A stretch of 64,000 nt of DNA, from the NCBI RefSeq assembly GCF_947488135.1, contig NZ_CANKYW010000002.1, positions 124,001 through 188,000 of the forward strand, in the 5' to 3' direction. A program made the translations under genes and the position numbers. Shown one piece after another: positions 26,733 to 35,500 of this stretch. Within the stretch, counting starts at the first letter, position 1. Every line of letters begins with the position of its first letter. The DNA comes from an uncultured Marivita sp. (GTDB lineage Bacteria; Pseudomonadota; Alphaproteobacteria; Rhodobacterales; Rhodobacteraceae). The notes under the pieces are model-generated. The model did no database searches. It was not told the origin of the DNA and saw nothing but the letters and a program-made list of their open reading frames with translations.

Positions 26733-28841
26733 ATGGCTTTGTCCAAGGTTCGCGTTGGTCTGATCGGGGCTGGCTATATCGCAAGCTGGCACGCGGACGC
26801 ATTGCGCGCGACCGAAAGGGTAGAGATCACCGCGATCTGTGATCCATCCGAGTCCGCGGCATCCGCCTTGGCCGATGGGCTGGGCGTGCGGGTGTTTGCG
26901 GACGTCGCCGACCTGATCGAGGCCGGTGTCTGCGACGCGGTGCATATCCTGACCCCGCCGCATCTGCATCATGCCTTGGCGATCCAATGCCTCAAGGCCG
27001 GGTTGCATGTGCTGGTGGAAAAGCCGGTGGCGACATCGGCCGCCGAAACTGCCAAAATCGAAGCCGTGGCGCAGGAAAATGGCGTGCGCTTCCACGCCGG
27101 GCACAATTTCATGGGCCTGCCGTCCTATGATCGGCTGAAAGACATGCTGGCCAAGGGTGAGCTTGGCCGCGTATCGGTGGCCGAGGTGCATTGGTGTCTG
27201 CCACTTGCGCCCTTGCGGTCCGGGCCGTTCGGCATCTGGTTGCTGCGGGAACCGAAGAACCTGCTGCTGGAACTGGGGCCGCACCTGATGGGCTTCATCG
27301 TCGATCTGTTCGGTGCGCCGGATATCCAGTCGGTGCACCTGTCGAAACCCATTGACCTACCCGGCGAGGACACCCGCCATCAGGCATGGCGCATCATGGC
27401 TCAGGCGGGTGATGTCGACGTAACCCTGACCATGAGCGTGGTCGAGACGATTGACGACCGATCGCTGGCTCTGCGCGGATCGTCCGGACGCGCGCGGCTG
27501 GACTTCGCGGCCGATACCTTGCTTGTCGAGCGTGAGAATGCGTCGGACCTGGTTCTGAACCCGCTCAGGCGGCAACTGGACCTGTCTTGGCAACATCTGC
27601 GCGAAGGGGTGGGGAACACGATCACACAGGTCGCATCGCTCAACCGCAAATCGCCCTATGCGCTGAGTTTTCGGGGCATGGATGCCGCGATCTACGGCGC
27701 TTTGCGGAAGGACAAACCGGCGGATGCGCGTTTCTCGGGGGCCAGCGCGGTCAAGGTCATGACGGCGTTGGATCAGGCGTTGGCGCTGGTGCCGGAGGCC
27801 GATCTGAGACCGGCAGAGCCGAAAGCCAAGACTCGCGACCCGAAACCAACCGCGATGGTGATCGGTGGCACCGGCTTTATCGGACGCGCGTTGACACGGG
27901 CCTTGGTGGCCAAGGGACAGGATGTGCGCGTTCTGAGCCGGGGCAAACACGGTCCCTTCCCCGATCTGCCGGACGAGGTCGAAACCGTTGGTGTCTCGCT
28001 GTATGACAAGGCAGCGCTGGTCGCGGCGATGCAGGGGATCGACGTGGTCTATAACCTCGCCCGATCGCTTGAAGGCACCTGGGAGGACGCGCTGGAACAT
28101 GATGTGGGCGTCGCGGTACGGATCGCCGAAGCCTGCCAGGAGGCGGGGGTCAAACGATTGGTCTATACCGGCACCATCGCCAGCTACGATATGTCTTCGC
28201 CGTTGCAGAAGATCACCGAGGATGTGCCGTTTCCCTCCGACATGAGCGACCGCAATATGTATGCGCGGTCCAAGGCGGAATGCGAAAAGCGCCTGATGGA
28301 GATGCACCGCGTGGATGGTCTGCCGCTGGTCATTGCGCGGCCGGGGATCGTTGTCGGGCATGGCGGGCCGTTGCAGCATTGGGGCATCGGACGCTGGCAT
28401 GGCGCGGGCGCGGTGCGCATCTGGGGCGATGGGCTAAACATCCTGCCTTTCGTGCTGATCGACGACGTGGCCGAAGGGTTGATCCTGATGAGTGAACACC
28501 CCGATGCGGTGGGCGAAAGCTACAACCTGATCGGAGAGCCGATGCTGTCAGGCAAAGGATATTTCGAAGCGATCCACAAAGCCCTCGGAGCGCGCATCCG
28601 GGTGAGCACCGGCAATCTGACCCTGTTCTGGGCGGCGGATGCCGTAAAGCATGTGCTCAAGGTCTATGCGTTGCGGCGCGGGGGGCTGACGCGACCGTCG
28701 CTGGCCGATTGGAAAAGCCGCGCGCATCTATCGCCGTTTGTGAACACCAAACCCAAGCAGGAACTCGGCTGGAAACCAGAAGCCGATAAGGCGGCGTTCA
28801 TCGAAAAAGCGATTGGAAAGGCAAATCTCTTCGGGTTCTGA
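26733..28841 (+). CDS. Gfo/Idh/MocA oxidoreductase fused to SDR epimerase
   Basis: A 702-residue two-domain protein. Residues 1 to about 370 are a Gfo/Idh/MocA dehydrogenase (GLIGAGYIASWHADALRAT, VEKPVATSA). After a charged linker (PAEPKAKTRDPKPT), residues from about 384 to 702 are an extended SDR (VIGGTGFIGRALTRALVAKG, catalytic YARSKAECEK, IARPGIVVGHGG). The ATG at 26733 follows AAGGGG and starts the Rossmann fold. It ends the forward operon. The fusion mirrors the separate Gfo/Idh and SDR genes at the operon start, suggesting two consecutive steps on one nucleotide sugar. Confidence 0.9.
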   Translation: MALSKVRVGLIGAGYIASWHADALRATERVEITAICDPSESAASALADGLGVRVFADVADLIEAGVCDAVHILTPPHLHHALAIQCLKAGLHVLVEKPVATSAAETAKIEAVAQENGVRFHAGHNFMGLPSYDRLKDMLAKGELGRVSVAEVHWCLPLAPLRSGPFGIWLLREPKNLLLELGPHLMGFIVDLFGAPDIQSVHLSKPIDLPGEDTRHQAWRIMAQAGDVDVTLTMSVVETIDDRSLALRGSSGRARLDFAADTLLVERENASDLVLNPLRRQLDLSWQHLREGVGNTITQVASLNRKSPYALSFRGMDAAIYGALRKDKPADARFSGASAVKVMTALDQALALVPEADLRPAEPKAKTRDPKPTAMVIGGTGFIGRALTRALVAKGQDVRVLSRGKHGPFPDLPDEVETVGVSLYDKAALVAAMQGIDVVYNLARSLEGTWEDALEHDVGVAVRIAEACQEAGVKRLVYTGTIASYDMSSPLQKITEDVPFPSDMSDRNMYARSKAECEKRLMEMHRVDGLPLVIARPGIVVGHGGPLQHWGIGRWHGAGAVRIWGDGLNILPFVLIDDVAEGLILMSEHPDAVGESYNLIGEPMLSGKGYFEAIHKALGARIRVSTGNLTLFWAADAVKHVLKVYALRRGGLTRPSLADWKSRAHLSPFVNTKPKQELGWKPEADKAAFIEKAIGKANLFGF

Positions 28842-28884
28842 TCGCCTTGAATTGATCAACAATCCCCTCAAATCGGACGTATTC

Positions 28885-28903
28885 TTGACAGATTGGCCTG
28901 TCA
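28885..28903. promoter_or_regulatory. Candidate -35 with overlapping palindrome
   Basis: A consensus TTGACA (28885-28890) overlaps the inverted repeat TGACAG-N6-CTGTCA (28886-28903), about 75 bases before the ATPase start. The layout suits a regulated promoter, although no good -10 is seen at 17 bases. The same half-sites occur as TGACAGGCCTGTCA at 30071-30084, inside the 3' end of the neighbouring wzz-like gene. Confidence 0.33.
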
Positions 28904-28976
28904 GACACGCATGGTGCGGACCCGTCCGTGCGAGAGCAGACCGGAAGGTGACAATGCCCCGCCAAGAGGCTGAAAC

Positions 28977-30044
28977 ATGACCGAGCAGCCAAAATTCCAA
29001 CGCCGGAAACGGCGCGGGGCGGCAACGCCTGTTCAGCCATCAGACCGTGCGCGGACATCTGCATCCGACCCGGAAATCGCGAAACGGGACGCGTTAATCG
29101 CCGAGAAAGAGGCTCTGCTGCAACGCAAGGCGGAACTGGAAGCCGACCGGAAACGCCAAGCGGAACTTGAGGCTGAACGGGAAGCCGAGCAAAAGCGAGA
29201 GGCCGAACAGCAGCGTCTTCTAGACACCGAGCGCGCCGCCCAGGCCAATGCAGCACCAGTTAAGCCAAAGGCGCCGCTGGTTCTCGCCAGGGCGCCCCAA
29301 AAAGGCTCTGACGATCCGGAACGGTACTGGAAGTGCATCGATCGCTTCGCGCTGGATGAGCATCGGCTCGCCGCCCGAAACGTTGTGACTGCGCTGCGCA
29401 GTGACCCGTCGCATACGCGGTTTGACATCCTGCGCACGCGGATGCTTCAGGCCCTGTCCGAAAACGGCTGGAAACGGGTGGCGATCACCTCGCCCACCAA
29501 GGATTGCGGCAAGACCTTCACGGCTGCGAACCTGGCCATCAGCCTGTCGCGGCAGGAAAACTGCCGGACCGTTTTGCTCGATCTCGATATGCGCAGCCCC
29601 AGCCTTCACAAAATTTTCGGCGTGACCGACACTGGCGCGATTGGCGACATGCTGCGCGGAGAGATCGCGCCCGAAGACCATGTTCAGGGATTTGCGGCCA
29701 ACCGGATTTCCGCCGGATCACACGTAGCCATCGGTTTCAACGGCATGGTCGAACCCTACGCGGCAGAGCTTCTGCAAGACCCCTCAACGAAGCGCGTGTT
29801 GAGCGAGATCGAAACCAAATTCGCGCCCGACGTGATGCTGTTCGACCTGCCGCCTGCGCTATTGAACGATGACGTGATCGCGATGCGTCCGCATATCGAC
29901 GCACTGCTGATCGTGGCTGCCGGCGGAACGACCAAGGCCACCGAGATCAAAGAGACCGAGCGACGGCTGGGAGACAAGATCCCGCTTCTTGGCGTCGTGC
30001 TGAACAAGGCCGAACAGTCCGAAAGCGGCGATTACACGTATTGA
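28977..30044 (+). CDS. BY-kinase-like polysaccharide ATPase (CpsD/CapB type)
   Basis: A 355-residue cytoplasmic P-loop protein. Residues 32-90 form a highly charged Glu/Lys/Arg-Ala coiled coil. The ATPase domain has Walker A TSPTKDCGKTFTAANLA (P-loop about 172-180), the BY-kinase Walker A' VLLDLDMRSPSLHKIFG (about 199) and Walker B VMLFDLPPA (about 285). The last residues GDYTY give two Tyr that could be autophosphorylated, far fewer than the usual Tyr cluster. GAGG precedes the ATG. Its membrane partner is likely the convergent Wzz/GumC-like gene, whose stop is three bases away. Controls polysaccharide chain export by inference. Confidence 0.85.
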   Translation: MTEQPKFQRRKRRGAATPVQPSDRARTSASDPEIAKRDALIAEKEALLQRKAELEADRKRQAELEAEREAEQKREAEQQRLLDTERAAQANAAPVKPKAPLVLARAPQKGSDDPERYWKCIDRFALDEHRLAARNVVTALRSDPSHTRFDILRTRMLQALSENGWKRVAITSPTKDCGKTFTAANLAISLSRQENCRTVLLDLDMRSPSLHKIFGVTDTGAIGDMLRGEIAPEDHVQGFAANRISAGSHVAIGFNGMVEPYAAELLQDPSTKRVLSEIETKFAPDVMLFDLPPALLNDDVIAMRPHIDALLIVAAGGTTKATEIKETERRLGDKIPLLGVVLNKAEQSESGDYTY

Positions 30045-30046
30045 CG

Positions 30047-31381
30047 TTACTGCGCGCTGCGCGGTGAGACTGACAGGCCTGTCAACGTCGCGAGCGGTTT
30101 CGCGATCAATGCGATCGCTCCGAGAAGGAACGCGGCAAGCACCCCCCATCCAAATTTCGATCCATTGCTTTTCTTCTTGGTCGGCGCCGCCGAGGCGTTT
30201 TCGATCACCGGGACCGAGATCACGGGACGCACGCCAAGGATACGCTCCATCTGGGCCGCATTGCGGATCGGCGGGTTGAGCATCTCCAGAACGAAGGCCA
30301 CGCCAACGGCCAGCAACAAACTTGCCACCCCACCCAGCATCGCAATCGACCGCTTGCTGCGCGATATGGCGTAGACTGGCGCGATGGCAGGCTCGAGGAC
30401 TTCGAAACGCGCCAGTTGACGTTGCTCTTCGAGACTCTGACTCATTTCCGCATCGGCCTTGCGGCGCGAGATGACGGTGAATTGTTCGTTCAACTGCGTC
30501 AGTTCACGCTCGAGCGACGCCAGTTCCCGTTCAACCGCGGGCGCACGGGTGAGCAAAGCATTGATTTCAGTGGTGCGATTCTCGATCAGGGCGATCTGGT
30601 CTTCCAAGAGGCTGACTTCTCGCTGCAATGCTTCCGGGCGAACGCGGGCGCTGTTGGACTGAAGGCTCAGGATCTGCTGACGCAAGGTGAGAAGCGTGCC
30701 GTTAAGGGTCGTCAATTCACCTTGCAGCACGCTGATATTGGCAGGCAGCACTTCGGCATTGGCCGACTTGTATTCGGCGATCACGGCTTCGGCGGCGATG
30801 ATCTCTTCGCGGATGCGCGCCTCTTCGATGTTGAAGAACTCCAGTTCCACCTGCGCGCGGTCAACGCTGCGGGTGCGGGCCTCTTCCATGACGCGGGCGA
30901 GAAGATCGTTGGCGACATCGGCGGCCGTTTGCGGATCGCTGAGATTCACGTCGATTACCATTCCCGAAACCGATTGGTTCGGCTGCCAAGCTTCGCCGGT
31001 GAGGATCGGCTCGATCCGAACGGATTCACGCATGGCGGTCAGGCGCTCGGTCGGGGTCATGCTGGGGTCTTCGTTGAAGAGGTCATGCGTCTCCATGATC
31101 TCGGTCAGAGACCCGCGTGACATGACGCGCTGTTCGATCAAGCGCACCGTACGGCGTGTATCGAGGCCACCACGCGGATCAATGGCGGCACCTGGGGTGG
31201 AGTTGGTTCCGGAAACCTGCGGGTCCTCGATCTGCACCACGGCAATGGCGTTGTAGACAGGCGTCCGCGTCAGCGCGACGACGACCGATACGACGCACCC
31301 TATCAGGGTGATCAGCACGATCAATCCCAGACGCCGCTTGAGCGCAGAGAAAACCTCTTCGAACGACTGAAAATACAACAC
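30047..31381 (-). CDS. Wzz/GumC-like polysaccharide co-polymerase
   Basis: A 444-residue inner-membrane chain-length/export protein. Membrane segment at about 19-37 (LIVLITLIGCVVSVVVAL), large periplasmic part with long coiled coil (EEARIREEIIAAEAVIAEYK, LEDQIALIENRTTEINALL), a second membrane segment at about 347-367 and a third at about 412-430. No kinase domain is fused; the ATPase is the separate convergent gene. The start is GTG at 31381, with TGGAG eight bases upstream. Its start lies downstream of the PKS/NRPS operon on the same strand, separated by a 185-base spacer. Confidence 0.87.
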   Translation of the reverse strand: MLYFQSFEEVFSALKRRLGLIVLITLIGCVVSVVVALTRTPVYNAIAVVQIEDPQVSGTNSTPGAAIDPRGGLDTRRTVRLIEQRVMSRGSLTEIMETHDLFNEDPSMTPTERLTAMRESVRIEPILTGEAWQPNQSVSGMVIDVNLSDPQTAADVANDLLARVMEEARTRSVDRAQVELEFFNIEEARIREEIIAAEAVIAEYKSANAEVLPANISVLQGELTTLNGTLLTLRQQILSLQSNSARVRPEALQREVSLLEDQIALIENRTTEINALLTRAPAVERELASLERELTQLNEQFTVISRRKADAEMSQSLEEQRQLARFEVLEPAIAPVYAISRSKRSIAMLGGVASLLLAVGVAFVLEMLNPPIRNAAQMERILGVRPVISVPVIENASAAPTKKKSNGSKFGWGVLAAFLLGAIALIAKPLATLTGLSVSPRSAQ

Positions 31382-31506
31382 GCGTTCAACTCCAGTACCA
31401 AGGCCCCCGCCTTGCCCAATGTTGGGTCAAACTATGACCATGCGCCTTGGACAAGTCACAATTTAGACAAAACAAGGCGAAATTGCGACAGCGAACGAGC
31501 GGCGAA

Positions 31507-31529
31507 TTTGGAAACAACGCGTTTCCAAA
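31507..31529. repeat. 9-base perfect inverted repeat upstream of the wzz-like gene
   Basis: TTTGGAAAC (31507-31515) and GTTTCCAAA (31521-31529) flank AACGC. It lies between the stop of the SGNH-like gene and the GTG of the Wzz-like gene, both on the minus strand. No T-run follows, so an operator or mRNA structure is more likely than a terminator. A second small dyad, CCCAA-TG-TTGGG (31415-31426), lies closer to the GTG. Confidence 0.45.
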
Positions 31530-31566
31530 CGGCGTAAGTCGGTGAAAGTAGGGGTCAAACAGCGGT

Positions 31567-32523
31567 TCAGTTCTGCGAAATACCCGTGACCGGCAAAGCG
31601 GACACGACGTCCCACACAGTGTCCTGCATCAAGCGCGCAAGATTTGGGCCGGGCGCTTTGGCGGGTGTTCCGTCGGCCCGGTCAAGCTGTGCCGGGAGGC
31701 CCACCGGAGAGCGTTGATAGAGCACCGCGTAATGCGTCAAGGCGACGAGGTAGGCTCCAAGGTCGTTGACGTGGATCGGGTCGAGCGTTCCGTCTTCAAG
31801 GCGGGCGAACAGGTCTTCGCGCGTAGCAACCCCATCCACCGGCTTCCCGGCTTCGATGCGGCGCACCAGTTCTGCCATCACGCGACCAGCGGGGATCACG
31901 TAGATCGGTTCGGGGTCGGGAATCGCCGCCATCGCCTGCGCCAGAAGCACCCCTTCCCAATACCGCGCCGGGTCGGTGTCGAGGCGATCGAGCCAGCCTT
32001 CGGGATCGTTCAGATCATGCCAGGATTCGTAGAGATAGGTGCGGATGTGCGGGTTGCCGTCCCGCGCTGCCGTCACCCATTTTTCGAGGTATAGCGGTGC
32101 ATCGAAGTAATCGATGGCGGCTTCGATCTCGACCATTTCGGTCAGAACGAACGTGTTGTACTCGCCGCTCGCCAGTGCCTCTTTCGCATCACGATAATGC
32201 GCGTGGGCGTTCTCTGTCTCGAACCCCTGAGCCGGCTCATCAGGCTCCCAGTGCGCCTTGAGCGGTGTGCCCCAGCCCAACTGCGAGGCGTGTTCGTGTC
32301 CCGCCAATTGCGCCAGTATCGCGGGCATGTCGCGACCCACAAGAGAGTGCCCAAGGTGGAACACCTTGAGCGGACCATCCGGAGGCGTGAGGGGTGTTTC
32401 GTAGCGGGCCGCCAGTTCCGCAGGCGTCAAAGCCTGAGGGGGCTTTACGACATACCAAATCACCGCACCGCTGATGGCGGCAATCACGCCGGCTAATAAT
32501 AGGCGACTCTGCCGCGTCGGCAT
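31567..32523 (-). CDS. Membrane-anchored SGNH/GDSL-like protein
   Basis: A 318-residue protein with an N-terminal membrane anchor (LLLAGVIAAISGAVIWYVV) and the rest probably periplasmic. VFHLGHSLVGRDMPAILAQL resembles SGNH block I with the nucleophile Ser in G-H-S, and DPIHVNDLGAYLVAL near residue 255 fits block V, Asp-x-x-His. Blocks II and III are not obvious. Such proteins act as esterases or O-acetyltransferases on polysaccharides or small molecules. Its ATG overlaps the NRPS stop by one base (TGATG), so it is the last gene of the PKS/NRPS operon. Confidence 0.68.
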   Translation of the reverse strand: MPTRQSRLLLAGVIAAISGAVIWYVVKPPQALTPAELAARYETPLTPPDGPLKVFHLGHSLVGRDMPAILAQLAGHEHASQLGWGTPLKAHWEPDEPAQGFETENAHAHYRDAKEALASGEYNTFVLTEMVEIEAAIDYFDAPLYLEKWVTAARDGNPHIRTYLYESWHDLNDPEGWLDRLDTDPARYWEGVLLAQAMAAIPDPEPIYVIPAGRVMAELVRRIEAGKPVDGVATREDLFARLEDGTLDPIHVNDLGAYLVALTHYAVLYQRSPVGLPAQLDRADGTPAKAPGPNLARLMQDTVWDVVSALPVTGISQN

Positions 32524-35500
32524 CAGGCCTGACGCCGCGCCCGCATCGCGCGGCGGCGCGCCATGGCATCGGTACGTGCCTTTGCGCGATCTTGCGGTGT
32601 CGGTTGCGGGATCGCCGTGACAGTGGCGGGTTGTGCCGGACCCACCGTTCCGCCTCCGAGTTTGGCGACACGATCAGCCAGTGCCCCGAGCGTCGGGAAC
32701 TGGAAGATGTCGGTGATGGAGAGCTTCGGAATATCCAGACGGTCGCGCAAGGCGCGGTGGGTTTGAACTGCCAGGAGCGAGTGACCTCCGAGCTCAAAGA
32801 AATTGTCGTCTGCCGCGACGGACGCAACGCCCAGAACTTCGGTCCAGATGGCACCGATCCGCGCGCGCAAGGCATCGTCCGCCGCGCCGGGCGTCTGCGT
32901 TGGTTCAGCCGCTTTTGCCTTTGCCCGGACCGAAGTGCCTGTTGGTGCCGGCAACGCCTTGCGATCAATCTTCTGGTTCGGCGTGACCGGGAACGCGTCG
33001 AGCGTGACAATGTGAGAGGGCACCATGTAGTCCGGTAGTTGTGCAGCCAGCGCAGCGCGCAGGTCTTTGGTGTCGACCTCGGACGCGGCGGTCACATAGG
33101 CCACGAGGCGCACATCGCCCGGTGTGTCTTCTCGGGCGACGACGACGGCATTGGTGATAGCGGTTTCCTTTTGCAGCACAGCTTCGATTTCGCCGAGTTC
33201 GATCCGAAATCCACGCAGCTTGATCTGCGTGTCGGCCCGGCCGAGGAAATCCAACCTGCCATCGGGGCGGCGGCGCACCAAGTCGCCTGTCCGATAGATG
33301 CGCCCGGACGCAAACGGGTTGGTCCTGAACCTGTCCTCGGTCATGTCGTCCCGCAGCCAGTATCCGCGCGTCACACCTGCGCCGCCAATCCAAAGCTCGC
33401 CCTCTTCGCCAATGCCGACCGGGTTCAACGCCTCATCGAGGACGTAAAGCTGCGTATTGGCGATGGGGCGGCCGATAGTGACCGTCGCGTCTTCGTCGCT
33501 GGCGGACGCGGACGAGGACCAGATTGTTGTTTCCGTTGGGCCGTACATATTGGTGATGGTTGCGTTGGTGGCTTTCTTCAGATCGGCCACGAGCGCGCCC
33601 GGAAGGGCCTCACCGCCAAGGAACAGATGCTTCAGCCCGGACAGACGCGCACGGGCGTCGTCGTCCATCGCGATCACGCGTGCCATCGACGGGGTGCATT
33701 GCATATGCGTGACGTTGTGCCGGGCCAGCATGGCGGCGATGGAGAAATCCGTGTCCTCGTGATCACGCGACGGTGCGGAACGGCGGACGACCTCGGCCAA
33801 AGGTTTGAGACCCTCGAGCACCTGATCGGTGTCGATACCGTAGTCGATGAGAAAGGCAATCTCGGACACGCCGATTGCCCTGAGCTGATCCACGCGGGCA
33901 AGCGCATCGTCGATCGTGCCGAAGAGGCCGCTGTCGTTGAAGTAGCGTTCGAAGGCGAAATCGAGGATGCCTTCGAGGTCTTCCTCGCTCAGGTCACCGA
34001 GGTTCAGTTCGAAGGGGTTCTTCACGCCCTCGGGCTTCTTGAAGGCCGGGAAGGCCCAAGCATATTGCTTGATCAGACCGGCGGCAGAGCGCAGGTAGTC
34101 TTTCATTGGTTCGCGCGCGATTTCGCGAGCGTGCTCGCGGGTGTCGGACAGGCACGTGTGGAGCATCAGGGTGACTGTAAAATCGTCCGGATCGTGCCCC
34201 GCGTCGCGCAAAGCATGGCGATAGAGGGTGATCTTTTCGGCAACCTCATCAATGGATTGGCCGAGCAGATGGGTCAACACGTTGGCACCATTGGCCCCGG
34301 CTTCGCGCCACGTGTCTGGATTGCCCGCCGTGGTCACCCAGATTGGCAATTCCTTTGACACGGGACGCGGTTGGGTAACCACCTCGTGCATCTGGCCATC
34401 CTTGCGCGGGAAGGCGACGGGTTCGCCGCGCCACAGCTTGCGCACTTGGTCGATGGCCTCGAACATGGCGGGCTTGTTGTCGGGCGGGGTGTTTTCCGGT
34501 CGCAGGACAAAGTCGTCAGGCTGCCAGCCGCTCGCAATGGCCAGACCGGCGCGACCATTGGTGAGATTGTCGATCACCGCCCATTCTTCGGCGATGCGTG
34601 CGGGATGGTGCAGCGGCGCGACACAGCTTCCGGCGCGGACGCCGATGTTCTTTGTCACCCCGGCAACCGCCGCGCCGGTGACGGACGGGTTTGGATAGGG
34701 CCCGCCGAAAGCATGGAAATGGCGTTCGGGCGTCCAGATGGCACAAAAGCCGTTCTCATCGGCAAATTTCGCGCCTTCGAGAAGCAGGCGGTACTTGTCC
34801 CGGCCAACACCGTCGTCATTGCCCCAGTAATAGATCGAGAAATCCATCCCATCGTCGCTCTTGCGGGACGGACCACCGGAGATGATCCCACGCTGGTTGC
34901 CGCTGGGCAGAACAACTTTGATACCGCGCGCCATGGTGTAGAACAGTTCGAGCACCGAGATATCGAAGCTGAGACTGGTGACGGCCAGCCATGCGGCATC
35001 GGTGCTGTCCGGGATCACGGCATCCATGCCGGCATAGAAATTCAGGACATTGCGATGTTCGACCATGACGCCTTTCGGCAGGCCCGTCGATCCGGAGGTG
35101 TAGATCACGTAAGCGAGGGAGTCGCCTGCGGCCACAGGTGCCGGATTGTCCACCGCAGCAGAGGCGAGGCGCGGGTCACGGTCGATGACCAGAAGCTTTG
35201 CTTTCGTATGCGGCAGGTCGTCCTTAAGCGTGCTTTCGGTGATCACCACGCGCGCGTCGCTGTCCGACAAGTAATGCGCGAGACGGTCTTTCGGATAGTC
35301 GGGGTCAAGCGGCAGATACGCGCCCCCTGCCTTGAGGATGCCCAGCGCGCCCGCGATCAGATCGGGGCCACGACGACAGTGCAGGCCGACCATTGTATCG
35401 GGCGCAACTCCCATCGCGCGCAGCGTATGCGCGATGCGGTTGGCGTGTTCGTTGAGCGTCGCGAAGGTGATTTCCGACGTCTCGAAAACCAGAGCGGTGG

